Shown in pieces: positions 45,518-54,562 of a DNA stretch of 64,000 bases. Source of the DNA: Parvularcula oceani (GTDB taxonomy: Bacteria > Pseudomonadota > Alphaproteobacteria > Caulobacterales > Parvularculaceae); assembly GCF_000733125.1 (NCBI RefSeq), contig NZ_JPHU01000010.1, positions 1 through 64,000 of the forward strand, given 5' to 3'. Within the stretch, counting starts at the first letter, position 1. Every line of letters starts with the position of its first letter. The translations under genes were made by a program, and so were the position numbers. The notes beneath the pieces were generated by a model. The model had not been told where the DNA came from. It saw only the letters and a program-made list of their open reading frames with translations, and did not search any database.

Positions 45518-46899
45518 GGCTGGCGGCGTTCGCACTCCTTGCCGGCTGCGCCGGCCTCGCCGCTTGCGCCGTGGGCCCCGAGCCGCGCCTGCCTGAGTTC
45601 GAACTGCCGGAACGCTATCAGTCCGAGCTCGCCTATGCCTCCGAGGCGACCGATCCCTGGTGGACCGGCTTCGAGGACCCGCGCCTCGCCGAGCTGATCG
45701 AGGAGGCCCTCACGGGCAATCTCGATATCCGCATCGCCGAGCAGCGGCTCGAAGAGGCCGCCGCGCTCGTGCGGGCCGAACGCTCCGATCTCTTTCCCGA
45801 TCTCGACGGTTTTGCCGAAGGCGCGGCCAGCACGGCCCTGTCCGGCGACGCGCCCGACAGCGAAAGCGCTCAGGGCGGCCTCGCCTTCGGCTTCGTGCCC
45901 GACCTCTTCGGCGGTCTCCGCCGAGAGCTTCAGGCCGCGCGCGCCGCGGCGGCGGCGCAGGCCTTCGGCGTCGCCGATGCCCGGCGCCTCATCGCGGCGC
46001 AGGTCGCGAACACCTATCTCGAGCTGCGCCGCACCGATGCGCGGCTCGCGCTTCTCGAAACCTCGCTCGAGCTTCAGAACCGCACGCTGGAAATCGTCCG
46101 CCTGCGGGCCGAAGCGGGCCTCGCCGCCGATCTCGACGTGCAGCGCGCGCTCGCCGACCTCGCCCAGACGCGGGCCCAGAGGGGGCCTCTCGCCGCCTCC
46201 CGGGTGCAGGCCGACGCCGCCCTGGCGGTGCTGACCGGGCGCCAGCCCCGAGGCGTGCTGGTCGAACCCAATGCGGAGGCGACGATCCCGAGCTATGGCG
46301 AGGGGCCGGGCGCAGGCGTGCCTGCCGACCTCCTGCGCGCGCGGCCCGACCTGCGGGTCGCAGAGGCGCAGCTCCTGCAGGCGACGGCGCTCGTGGGCGC
46401 GGAAATCTCGGACCTCTACCCCTCGCTCAGCCTGCCGGGCAGCATCACGGCGGATCTCGGCGGGTCGGGCGGCGCGGCCGACGGCGTCATCGCCGCGATC
46501 GGCGCCGTCCTGGACGTGCCCTTCTTCGATGCCGGCCGCAGGCGGGCCGAGGTGCGGGCGGCCGAGGCGCGCGCCGATGCCGCGCTGCTCATCTACCGGC
46601 AGGTCCTGCTCGATGCCCTGCGGGAGGTCGAGGTCTCCCTCGTTTCCATCGAAAGCGCGCGGGAGCGCCGCGACGATCTCGCCGTGGCGGTCGAGGCCAG
46701 CGAGCGCGCCTTCACCCAGCTCCAGGCGCTTTATACCGAAGGCCTATCCACCCTGATCGAGGTGCTGGACGCCCAGCGCCAGCTGATCGCGAGCAGGGAG
46801 GCCTTCGTGAACTCGGAGGCGGAACTCGCCTCTTCCGTGGCCGACCTCTACCGCAGCCTCGGAACGGCTGTGCCCGATCCCGTCACACCGGCACCTTGA
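45514..46899 (+). CDS. RND efflux outer-membrane lipoprotein (system B)
   Basis: Encodes 461 residues from GTG 45514, overlapping the permease stop (GTGA). Lipoprotein signal with Cys18 (AGLAACAVGPE). Typical OMF repeats: WWTGFEDPRLAELIEEALTGNLDIRIAEQRLEEA and LLRARPDLRVAEAQLLQATALVGAEISDLYPSL, and the C-terminal YTEGLSTLIEVLDAQRQLI. It completes tripartite system B. The last 17 bases overlap the convergent aldo/keto reductase gene. Confidence 0.88.
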   Translation: MRLAAFALLAGCAGLAACAVGPEPRLPEFELPERYQSELAYASEATDPWWTGFEDPRLAELIEEALTGNLDIRIAEQRLEEAAALVRAERSDLFPDLDGFAEGAASTALSGDAPDSESAQGGLAFGFVPDLFGGLRRELQAARAAAAAQAFGVADARRLIAAQVANTYLELRRTDARLALLETSLELQNRTLEIVRLRAEAGLAADLDVQRALADLAQTRAQRGPLAASRVQADAALAVLTGRQPRGVLVEPNAEATIPSYGEGPGAGVPADLLRARPDLRVAEAQLLQATALVGAEISDLYPSLSLPGSITADLGGSGGAADGVIAAIGAVLDVPFFDAGRRRAEVRAAEARADAALLIYRQVLLDALREVEVSLVSIESARERRDDLAVAVEASERAFTQLQALYTEGLSTLIEVLDAQRQLIASREAFVNSEAELASSVADLYRSLGTAVPDPVTPAP

Positions 46900-47866
46900 T
46901 CAGCTCGCGGACCTCTTCGTCATAGAGGCGGCGGAGCGCCTCGTGCGTCTCGGGCGTCAGCGGCTCGAGCGTCGATGCGGCGGCATTGCTCCTGGCCTGT
47001 TCGGGCTTCGAGGCGCCTGCGATGACTGAGCTGACCGCCGGGTGATCGAGGATCCAGCGCAGCGCCGACTGCGCCATTGAAGGCCCCTCGGGCAGCATGC
47101 TCCGCACCGTCTCCGCCAGCGTCACGCCGCGCTCGAAGGGCAGGCCCGAAAAGGTCTCGCCGACCGAAAACGCCTCGCCGTCGCGGTTGAAATTGCGGTG
47201 GTCGCTCTCATCGAAGGACGAGCTTTTGGTGAACTTGCCGGTCAGAAGGCCGCTCGCCAGCGGCAGGCGGACGATGATGCCGACATCGCCCTCATGCGCG
47301 CGCGGCAGCACCTCGTCCGCCGCATCCTGCCGGAAGATGTTGAAGATAAGCTGCAGGCTCGCGCAGCCGGGCTCGGACAGGCAGGTGCGCGCCTCGTCCA
47401 GCGTCTCGACGCTCGCGCCCCAGAACCGGCACAGCCTGTCCTGCTGGAGGCGGTTCATGGTCTCGAAGATCGCGCCCCGCTCGAGCTCGCGCGGCGGCAC
47501 GCAGTGAAGCTGGACGAGGTCGAGCGTATCCGTCCTCAGCCTGTCCGCCGACTGCTTGAGGTGGTCGGCGATCGCGTCCGCCGAGCCGTAGCCGTCCGGG
47601 TAGAGGTCGGGGCTTCGTCCGACCTTCGTGGCCACCACCGGCCGCTCGGGCAGGCTTCCGGCATGCTCGCCGACCAGCCGTTCCGACCGCCCGTCGCCAT
47701 AGACATCGGCGGTATCGAAGAAGGTGATATCCGCTTCGCTCGCCGCCTTGAGGATGTCCCGGCCCTGATCCTCGCTGACCGGACCGAACTCGCCGCCGAG
47801 CTGCCAGCAGCCAAGGCCGATCTCGCTGACGGCGTAGCCGGTCTTTCCAAGCGTCCTCGTCTTCAT
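46883..47866 (-). CDS. Aldo/keto reductase
   Basis: Encodes 327 residues of the AKR superfamily, NADPH-dependent aldehyde/ketone reductases with a TIM barrel. Catalytic elements are Asp and Tyr in FFDTADVYGDGRSERLVG, Lys in VVATKVGR and His in LDLVQLHCVPP. The C-terminal part has SVIAGASKPEQARSN for cofactor binding. Substrate unknown. Single gene between efflux systems B and C. Confidence 0.9.
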   Translation of the reverse strand: MKTRTLGKTGYAVSEIGLGCWQLGGEFGPVSEDQGRDILKAASEADITFFDTADVYGDGRSERLVGEHAGSLPERPVVATKVGRSPDLYPDGYGSADAIADHLKQSADRLRTDTLDLVQLHCVPPRELERGAIFETMNRLQQDRLCRFWGASVETLDEARTCLSEPGCASLQLIFNIFRQDAADEVLPRAHEGDVGIIVRLPLASGLLTGKFTKSSSFDESDHRNFNRDGEAFSVGETFSGLPFERGVTLAETVRSMLPEGPSMAQSALRWILDHPAVSSVIAGASKPEQARSNAAASTLEPLTPETHEALRRLYDEEVRELIKVPV

Positions 47867-47929
47867 GCCGTATCCTTTCTCTGTCGCATGCGCGTTCAGA
47901 GAGGATGTAGAGCGGCGCGGTGCGCCTCT

Positions 47930-49426
47930 CTACCGCAGGCTGCTCACGGCCATGGGAGCGGGCGCATCGCCGGTCCGTGCCGGCGCATCGAGGGCGCCGC
48001 CGAGCGTCCTGTAGACCGCCACCGTATTGGTCGCTTCGGCGAGGCGCGCCGCGACGAGGGCCCGGCGGGCGGTATAGTCCTCCCGCTGCGCATCGAGCAC
48101 GGCGAAGTAATCCGTGATGCCCGCCTCGAAGCGGTCTTCGGCCAGCGCGAAGACATCGGCCGCCGCCTGGGCCTGCCGCTCGCTCGCCGCGAGACGCTCA
48201 TCGATGGTGGCGCGCACGGCGAGGGCGTCGGCCACTTCGCGGAAGGCGGTCTGGATCGTGCCTTCGTAGCGGGCCTGCGCCGCCTCGCGGTCATAGCGCG
48301 CCGCGGCGAGATTGCCGCGCAGCGCGCCGCCGGTGAAGATCGGCAGGCTGATCTGCGGCGCGAAGCTCCACACGCCCGTATCGCCCGAAAAGAGGCTGTC
48401 GAGCTCTGTGCTCGCAACGCCGCCGCTGCCGGTCAGCTGGATGCGCGGAAAGAACGCCGCTCGCGCCGCGCCGATATTCGCATTGGCCGCGAGAAGGTCG
48501 TATTCGGCCGAGACGACATCCGGCCGCGCGAGCAGCAATTCCGAGGGCACCGCTTCGGGAAGGTCCCTGCGCAGCGCGACCTCTCTCACGCCCGCCGGAT
48601 CCAGATCGGGCAGGGTCCGCGTGCCCAGAAGCAGGCGCAGCGCGTTCTCGTCCTGGCGCACCTGCGCGGCGAGTTCGGCCGCATCCGCGCGCGCCCGCTC
48701 GATCGAGGTGCGGACCCGCCCGACATCGACGGCCGTGCCGACGCCGCCTTCAAGCCGCATCTCGGTGAGCTCCAGCGCCTCTTCCTGATTGTCCACCGTC
48801 TCCAGCGCGATGCGCAGCAGCTCCCGGTCGGCGGCGAGCTGCAGATAGGTGTTCGCGACTTCTCCGATCAGCGAGACGCGCACGGAACGCTGCGCGGCTT
48901 CGGTCGAGAAGTACTGCGCCAGAGCCTGGCGGCTGAGGCTGCGCACCCGGCCGAAAAGGTCGAGTTCATAGGCGCTGACCCCTGCGGTCAGGCCGAACTG
49001 CTCGATGGTCACGGCGTCGGGTTCGACGATTTCGCCTTCCTCGCTCGCGACCGCGCCTGCGCCGAAGCGGCCCGCTGCGGCATCGGGGCCGAAGCGGTCA
49101 TAGCCATAGCTGCCCCCGGCTGCGAGGTTCGGCACGAGCTCGGCGCGTTGCACGCGGTAGAGCGCGGCCACGCGCTCGGCATTGAGCGCGGCGGCCCGCA
49201 GGTCGCGATTGTTCTTAAGGGCGATAACGATGAGGCGCGCCAGCGTCTCGTCCTCGAACACGGTCTCCCAGGCGAGGGCGGGCCGGTCCGCGACCTCGCC
49301 CGGCGCGATGTCCTCATAGCCCGCGGCCGCCGGCACCGGCATCGCGCCCCGCTCATAGTCGGGGTCGAGGCTCACGCAGGCGGTCAGCGCGCTGCAGGAG
49401 AGGAGGAGTGCGAAGGTCTTGCGCAT
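47930..49426 (-). CDS. RND efflux outer-membrane lipoprotein (system C)
   Basis: Encodes 498 residues from ATG 49426; earlier in-frame ATGs overlap the permease gene. Lipoprotein signal MRKTFALLLSCSALTAC with Cys17, followed by VSLDPDYERG as in OprM/TtgC. Repeats include IALKNNRDLRAAALNAERV, ELDLFGRVRSLSRQALAQY and LLLARPDVVSAEYDLLAANANIGAARAAFFPRI. Last gene of the minus-strand operon, four bases after the permease stop. Confidence 0.9.
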   Translation of the reverse strand: MRKTFALLLSCSALTACVSLDPDYERGAMPVPAAAGYEDIAPGEVADRPALAWETVFEDETLARLIVIALKNNRDLRAAALNAERVAALYRVQRAELVPNLAAGGSYGYDRFGPDAAAGRFGAGAVASEEGEIVEPDAVTIEQFGLTAGVSAYELDLFGRVRSLSRQALAQYFSTEAAQRSVRVSLIGEVANTYLQLAADRELLRIALETVDNQEEALELTEMRLEGGVGTAVDVGRVRTSIERARADAAELAAQVRQDENALRLLLGTRTLPDLDPAGVREVALRRDLPEAVPSELLLARPDVVSAEYDLLAANANIGAARAAFFPRIQLTGSGGVASTELDSLFSGDTGVWSFAPQISLPIFTGGALRGNLAAARYDREAAQARYEGTIQTAFREVADALAVRATIDERLAASERQAQAAADVFALAEDRFEAGITDYFAVLDAQREDYTARRALVAARLAEATNTVAVYRTLGGALDAPARTGDAPAPMAVSSLR

Positions 49427-49430
49427 GGGG

Positions 49431-52400
49431 TCAGACTCCGGCCGGTGCGAGGGTCGGCGCATCGGAGGCGGGAGCTTGCCCGCTCCGCTTCCGGCCGAAG
49501 ACTTTCCGCACCAGGACATAGAAGAGCGGCGTGAAGAAGACGCCGAGAGCGGAGGCCGCGATCGTGCCGCCTAAGACGGAGATGCCGATCGCCGACCGCC
49601 CGCCCGCGCCCGCGCCGGAACTCAGCGCGAGGGGCACGACGCCGAGGCCGAAGGCGAAGGAGGTCATCAGGATCGGCCGCAGGCGCAGGCGCGCCGCCTC
49701 GATGGCCGCTTCGGCGGGCGTCCTGCCCTCGTCTTCTTCGATCGCCTTAGCGAATTCGACGATCAGAATGGCGTTCTTCGCCGACAGGCCGATCACGGCG
49801 AGAAGGCCGACCTGCAGGAAGATGTCGTTGGACAGCCCCGCCAGATAGACCGCCGCCACCGCGCCGAGGACGCCCAGCGGAACGATCAGCATGACCGAGA
49901 CCGGCACGCTCCAGCTCTCATAGAGAGCAGCGAGGCTGAGGAATACGACGAGCAGCGACAGCGCATAGAGGAGCGGGGCCTGGCCGCTGACCTCGCGCTC
50001 CTCGGCCGAAAGCCCTGTCCAGGCCACATCGAAGCCGGGGGGCAAGGCGTCCGCGAGCTCCTCGATCCTATCCAGCGCGACGCCGGAGCTCACGCCCGGC
50101 GCGGCACTGCCTGTGATGCCGACGGAGGGGACGCCGTTATAACGCTGCAGGAGCGGCGAGCCATAGGTCCAGCCCACCTGCGCGAAGCTGGAAAAGGGCA
50201 CGAGCGAGCCGTTCGGTCCCGGGACGCGCCAGACCAGGATATCCTCCGGGCTGCCCCGATAGGGCGCGTCGGCGGCGACATAGACGCGCTTGATCCGGCC
50301 CTCCTCGAGGAAGTCGTTGACATAGACGCCGCCGAGCGCGGTCGCGAGCGTGGTGTTGATCGCATCCGGATCGAGACCGCTCGCCAGCGCCTGATTGTAG
50401 TCGATGTCGACGTCGAGCTGGGGCACGTCCTGAAGGCCGTTCGGACGCACGGCGACGAGCTGCGGGTCGGAATTGGCCGCGCCGATCAGCTGCATCTGCG
50501 CGCCCGTCAGCGCTTCGTGGCCGCGCCCGCCCCGGTCCTGGAGATAGAGGTCGAAGCCGCTCGACTGGCCGAGGCCCGGCACCGAGGGCGGCGTGATCGC
50601 GAAGACCTGCGCTTCCTGGATCTGCGAGAAGGCGGCCATGGCACGGCCCGCGACGGCCTGCGCGGAGAGATGGTCCTCCTCGCGCTCCTCCCAGTCCTTC
50701 AGGCGGACGAAGGCGAGGCCGGCATTCTGGCCGTTGCCGGAGAAGTTGAAGCCCGCAACGGTGAACACCGCCTCGACCGCTTCGGCCTCCTCTGTCCGCA
50801 AATGCTCCGAGACCCGGGTGAGGACGGCATGGGTCCGCTCGAAGGTGGCGCCGGCGGGCAGCGTCACCTGAACGAAGATCTGGCCCTGGTCCTCATCGGG
50901 CAGGAACGCGTTTTCGAGGCGCGCGAGCGCGAAGGCCGTCACTCCCGCAAGCGCCACGAAGAGGAGCGCGAAGCGGCCCGAGCGGGCGATCACGGCGCGG
51001 ACGCCCCGCTCATGGCCGCGCGCGGTGGCGCCGAAAGCCCTGTTGAACAGGCGCAGGGGCAGGGCGGCGCGCCAGGCCCAGCTGCCGGGCGCAAGCCCCC
51101 GCTCCTTGGCGGCGGGGCGAAGCAGGGTGGCGCAGAGCGCCGGGGTGAGGACCAGCGCGAACAGAACGGACAGCGCCATCACCGTGACGATGGTCACGGC
51201 GAACTGGCGATAGATCACGCCCGCCGTGCCGCCGAAGAAGGCCATGGGCACGAAGACGGCCGACAGCACCACGCCGATGCCGACGAGGGCCGAGGTGATC
51301 TCGGCCATCGCCTCCTCGGTGGCCCGTCGCGGCGACAGGCCCTTCTCCTCCATCAGGCGGTCGACGTTCTCGATGACCACGATGGCGTCGTCGACGAGAA
51401 GGCCGATGCCCAGGACCATGGCGAGCATGGTCAGCGTGTTGATGGTGAAGCCGAGCGCCAGCAGCACGGCGAAGGTGCCGAGCAGGACCACCGGCACGGT
51501 GATCATCACGATCAGCGTGGCGCGGACCTTCTGCAGGAAGAGGAACATGATCAGGAAGACGAAGAACGCCGCCTCGAACAGCGTCTTCACCACTTCGTGG
51601 ATCGACTCCTCGATGAAGGGCGTCGTGTCCACCGGGAAGACGAGATCGTATTCGGCGGGAAGGAATTCGGAGAGTTCCGCCGCGCGCTCGCGCACCAGTT
51701 CCGCGGTGCGCAGGGCGTTGGCGCCCGTGGCGAGATTGACGCCCATGCCGGCGACCGGCTTGCCGTTGAGGCGGACAACGGAATTGTAGTTCTCGGAGCC
51801 GATCTCGACCCGCGCGACGTCGCCGACGGTGACCTGCGCGCCGCTCTCGGCAGTCCGAAGGGGGATGGCGCGGAATTCTTCCGGCGTCTCCATCAGGGAC
51901 TGCACCGTGACCGAGGCGTTGATCTGCTGGCCGGACATGCTCGGGCCGGCGCCGATCTGGCCGCCCGTGACCTGAACGTTCTGGGACCGGATGGCGGTGA
52001 CCACGTCCTGCGGCGACAGGCCGTATCCGGCGAGCTTGTAGGGATCGAGCCAGATCCGCATGGCGTGCTGCGCGCCGAAGAGCTGGGTCGTGCCCACGCC
52101 CTCGACCCGCGCGATGGCGTCCTCGATGTCGCTCGCCATCGCATCGGCCAGATCGCCGGAGGTCACGCCCTCAGCATCGCTCGTCAGGGCGAGGATGAGG
52201 AGGAAGCCGGCGCGCGCCTTGCTGACGGTGACGCCCTGGCGCTGCACCGCCTCGGGAAGGAGGGGCGTCGCGCGCGCGAGACGGTTCTGCACCTGGACCT
52301 GCGCGATGTCGGGATCGGTGCCGGACTCGAAGGTGAGCGTCATGCTCATCGTGCCGTCCGCGCCCGACGAGGCGCTGATATAGCGCAAGCCGTCGAGGCC

Positions 52401-52610
52401 GGTCATCTGCTGTTCGATCACCTGGGTGACCGCGTCTTCCACCGCCTGCGCCGAAGCGCCGGGATAATTCGCCGCCAGCGTGACCGAAGGCGGCGCGATC
52501 TCGGGATATTGCTCGACCGCCAGCGTGCGCAGGGCGAGAACCCCCGCGAGCATGGTCACGATCGCGATGACCCACGCGAAGACGGGGCGATGGATGAAGA
52601 ACTGGGCCAA
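49431..52610 (-). CDS. RND multidrug efflux permease, HAE1/AcrB type (system C)
   Basis: Encodes 1059 residues close to AcrB/MexB/TtgB. MAQFFIHRPVFAWVIAIVTMLAGVLALRTL begins helix 1; the loop YPEIAPPSVTLAANYPGASAQAVEDAVTQVIEQQM follows. The proton-relay Asp pair is in GIGLLVDDAIVVIENVDRLM and the Lys in VIGLSAKNAILIVEFAK. HAE1 pumps export hydrophobic and amphiphilic drugs, detergents and solvents. It is flanked by its adaptor and channel genes and is likely controlled by the TetR protein beyond the adaptor. Confidence 0.94.
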   Translation of the reverse strand: MAQFFIHRPVFAWVIAIVTMLAGVLALRTLAVEQYPEIAPPSVTLAANYPGASAQAVEDAVTQVIEQQMTGLDGLRYISASSGADGTMSMTLTFESGTDPDIAQVQVQNRLARATPLLPEAVQRQGVTVSKARAGFLLILALTSDAEGVTSGDLADAMASDIEDAIARVEGVGTTQLFGAQHAMRIWLDPYKLAGYGLSPQDVVTAIRSQNVQVTGGQIGAGPSMSGQQINASVTVQSLMETPEEFRAIPLRTAESGAQVTVGDVARVEIGSENYNSVVRLNGKPVAGMGVNLATGANALRTAELVRERAAELSEFLPAEYDLVFPVDTTPFIEESIHEVVKTLFEAAFFVFLIMFLFLQKVRATLIVMITVPVVLLGTFAVLLALGFTINTLTMLAMVLGIGLLVDDAIVVIENVDRLMEEKGLSPRRATEEAMAEITSALVGIGVVLSAVFVPMAFFGGTAGVIYRQFAVTIVTVMALSVLFALVLTPALCATLLRPAAKERGLAPGSWAWRAALPLRLFNRAFGATARGHERGVRAVIARSGRFALLFVALAGVTAFALARLENAFLPDEDQGQIFVQVTLPAGATFERTHAVLTRVSEHLRTEEAEAVEAVFTVAGFNFSGNGQNAGLAFVRLKDWEEREEDHLSAQAVAGRAMAAFSQIQEAQVFAITPPSVPGLGQSSGFDLYLQDRGGRGHEALTGAQMQLIGAANSDPQLVAVRPNGLQDVPQLDVDIDYNQALASGLDPDAINTTLATALGGVYVNDFLEEGRIKRVYVAADAPYRGSPEDILVWRVPGPNGSLVPFSSFAQVGWTYGSPLLQRYNGVPSVGITGSAAPGVSSGVALDRIEELADALPPGFDVAWTGLSAEEREVSGQAPLLYALSLLVVFLSLAALYESWSVPVSVMLIVPLGVLGAVAAVYLAGLSNDIFLQVGLLAVIGLSAKNAILIVEFAKAIEEDEGRTPAEAAIEAARLRLRPILMTSFAFGLGVVPLALSSGAGAGGRSAIGISVLGGTIAASALGVFFTPLFYVLVRKVFGRKRSGQAPASDAPTLAPAGV

Positions 52611-52628
52611 GGAAGAGCTCCCGGAAAT

Positions 52629-53822
52629 CTAGAAGAGGGCAGCCGAAGCGACGCGTCCCTGCGCGCGCTGCGACTGCGGGCCTCGGACGGAGACCGTGTC
52701 GCCGGGGCGGAAATGCTGGAAGCCGCTGGTCACGATCATCGTGCCGGGCTCAAGGCCGGTCACCACCCACTCATTGCCGACCGCGCGCTGGGTCGCGACG
52801 GTCTGGGGGCGGGTCTGGCCGGTCTCGTCGACGACGATGACCTGCCCCTCGCCTTCGGGCGTGCGGCTCAGAGCGGCCTGGGGCACGAGGATCGCATCCT
52901 CGTCCACGCCTTCCTCGATCACCGCCCGCACGAACATGCCGGGCAGAAGAATCTCCTGCGGGTTGGGGAAGACCGCGCGCAGGGTGACGGAGCCCGATCC
53001 CGCATCGACATTCACCTCGGTCAGGGCGAGCTCGCCCTGATGCTCGTAGGTCGTGCCGTCCTCGAGCTGGAGAGAGACGGGCAGGCGGCCGTTCTCCTCC
53101 GCCGCGAGGGCGCCGGCGGCGATGCGGCGTTTCCAGTCGAGAAGCGCCGCGCTCGACTGGGTGATGTCGACATAGACCGGGTCGAGCGCCGTCACCACGG
53201 CGAGTGGCTCGGCCTGGCCGGCGCTGACCAGCGCCCCCTCGGTGACGAGGGTCCGGCCGATATGCCCGGCAATGGGCGCGCTGACGGTGGTGCGGTCGAG
53301 GTCGATCCGCGCCTGGTCGCGCGCGGCGCGGGCCAGAGCGACATCGGCCCGGGCCGCCTTGGCCGCGGCGACGGCGTCGTCATAGTCCTGGCGGCTCACC
53401 CCGCCGCGCTCGACGAGGCCGGAGAAGCGCTCCTCGCGCCCCTCCGCCGCGGCGACGGCCGCTTCCGCGCGGGCGAGCTGCGCCTGCGCGCTGTCGAAGG
53501 CGGCCTGATAGGTCACGGGCTCGATCCGGAAGAGCGGAGCGCCCGCCTCGACCTTCTCGCCTTCTTCGAACAACCGTTCCGTCACGATCCCAGAGACCTG
53601 GGGGCGGACCTGCGAGACGCGCGAGGCCGTGACGCGGCCGGGCAGCGTCACCTGGTAACTGGCCTTCTCGGCCGTCACCGCTTCGGCGGTCACGACGGGG
53701 GCCTGCGGCGCCTGCATCGCGGCCTGCTCGGGGGCCTGACCTTCGCCTTCGGCGCAGGCGGCGACCAGGCTCAGCGCGGCTGCGGCCAGCAGAAGCGGGC
53801 TCTTCCTCTTGCGGCTCGTCAT
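52629..53822 (-). CDS. RND efflux periplasmic adaptor lipoprotein, AcrA type (system C)
   Basis: Encodes 397 residues from ATG 53822 (lipoprotein signal RKRKSPLLLAAAALSLVAAC, Cys23); upstream in-frame ATGs have no signal peptide. AcrA-like order: VRPQVSGIVTERLFEEGEKVEAGAPLFRIEP, helical hairpin, DLDRTTVSAPIAGHIGRTLVTEGALVSAGQ, and the barrel/membrane-proximal part ending GDTVSVRGPQ. First gene of the system C operon, divergent from tetR across 142 bases that contain a palindromic operator candidate. Confidence 0.92.
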   Translation of the reverse strand: MTSRKRKSPLLLAAAALSLVAACAEGEGQAPEQAAMQAPQAPVVTAEAVTAEKASYQVTLPGRVTASRVSQVRPQVSGIVTERLFEEGEKVEAGAPLFRIEPVTYQAAFDSAQAQLARAEAAVAAAEGREERFSGLVERGGVSRQDYDDAVAAAKAARADVALARAARDQARIDLDRTTVSAPIAGHIGRTLVTEGALVSAGQAEPLAVVTALDPVYVDITQSSAALLDWKRRIAAGALAAEENGRLPVSLQLEDGTTYEHQGELALTEVNVDAGSGSVTLRAVFPNPQEILLPGMFVRAVIEEGVDEDAILVPQAALSRTPEGEGQVIVVDETGQTRPQTVATQRAVGNEWVVTGLEPGTMIVTSGFQHFRPGDTVSVRGPQSQRAQGRVASAALF

Positions 53823-53871
53823 GGCGAAAGACCTTCCCCTCTTGCCGCCCATGGCGGCGAACTTGTTTCGA

Positions 53872-53887
53872 TTGAACGTTCGTTCTA
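53872..53887. promoter_or_regulatory. Palindromic TetR-type operator candidate
   Basis: TTGAACG-TT-CGTTCTA is a near-perfect inverted repeat (six of seven positions match) in the divergent region between the system C adaptor and the TetR gene. Position and form fit autoregulation plus pump repression. Confidence 0.55.
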
Positions 53888-53964
53888 CACGGCGGGAGCT
53901 AATAGAGAGTGACGCGCTGCGCAAGTCCGTTTGCTGCACTGCGTCATCCAGTCGGGAGGATGTG

Positions 53965-54555
53965 ATGGGGCAGGGATCGCAGAGCGCCATCTGCGCGGAC
54001 GGGAATGACAGGCGGACCAAGCTGCTGCACGCGGCCGAGCGCTGTTTCGTCGAGAGCGGCTTTCACGGCGCGCGCATGGCCCAGATCGCGCGCGCGGCGA
54101 AGATGAGCCCGGGGCTCATCTATCACTACTTCGAAAGCAAGGAGCAGATGATCGCGGAGATCATCCGCGCCCATGTCGAAGAGAAGCTGGCGGCGTTCGA
54201 GCGCCATCAGGCAGAGGCGCAAGGAACGAGCGGCGTGGTGAACGGCCTGGCCGAGGGCATCGCCTCGACGACCGATCCCTTCTGGTCGTCCCTGACGCTG
54301 GAGATCACCGCCGAGGCGACGCGGAACGACGCTGTGGCCTGCATTATCCGCGAGGCCGAGGCCACGCTGCACGAGAACTTCAAGGCCGTTCTGCTCAAGG
54401 ACGGGCACATTCCCGACCTCGACAACCGCGTCGAGGTCTTCGTCGCCCTCATCCAGGGGCTCGGCATCCGGGCGATCCGCAATCCCGATCTCGACCGCGA
54501 CGCCATCCTGCCGCTGGTCCGCCGGATCACCGAGGACCTCTTCCGGCCGGAGTGA
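53965..54555 (+). CDS. TetR/AcrR-family regulator, likely repressor of efflux system C
   Basis: Encodes 196 residues from ATG 53965, with GGGAGGA just upstream. The N-terminal helix-turn-helix reads MAQIARAAKMSPGLIYHYFESKEQMIAEII (about residues 37-66); the C-terminal ligand domain is helical, with VVNGLAEGIASTTDPFWSSLTLEITAEATR. TetR proteins next to AcrB-type pumps usually repress both themselves and the pump and release on binding pump substrates. Convergent with the transporter gene eight bases downstream. Confidence 0.9.
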   Translation: MGQGSQSAICADGNDRRTKLLHAAERCFVESGFHGARMAQIARAAKMSPGLIYHYFESKEQMIAEIIRAHVEEKLAAFERHQAEAQGTSGVVNGLAEGIASTTDPFWSSLTLEITAEATRNDAVACIIREAEATLHENFKAVLLKDGHIPDLDNRVEVFVALIQGLGIRAIRNPDLDRDAILPLVRRITEDLFRPE

Positions 54556-54562
54556 GCCGTCT

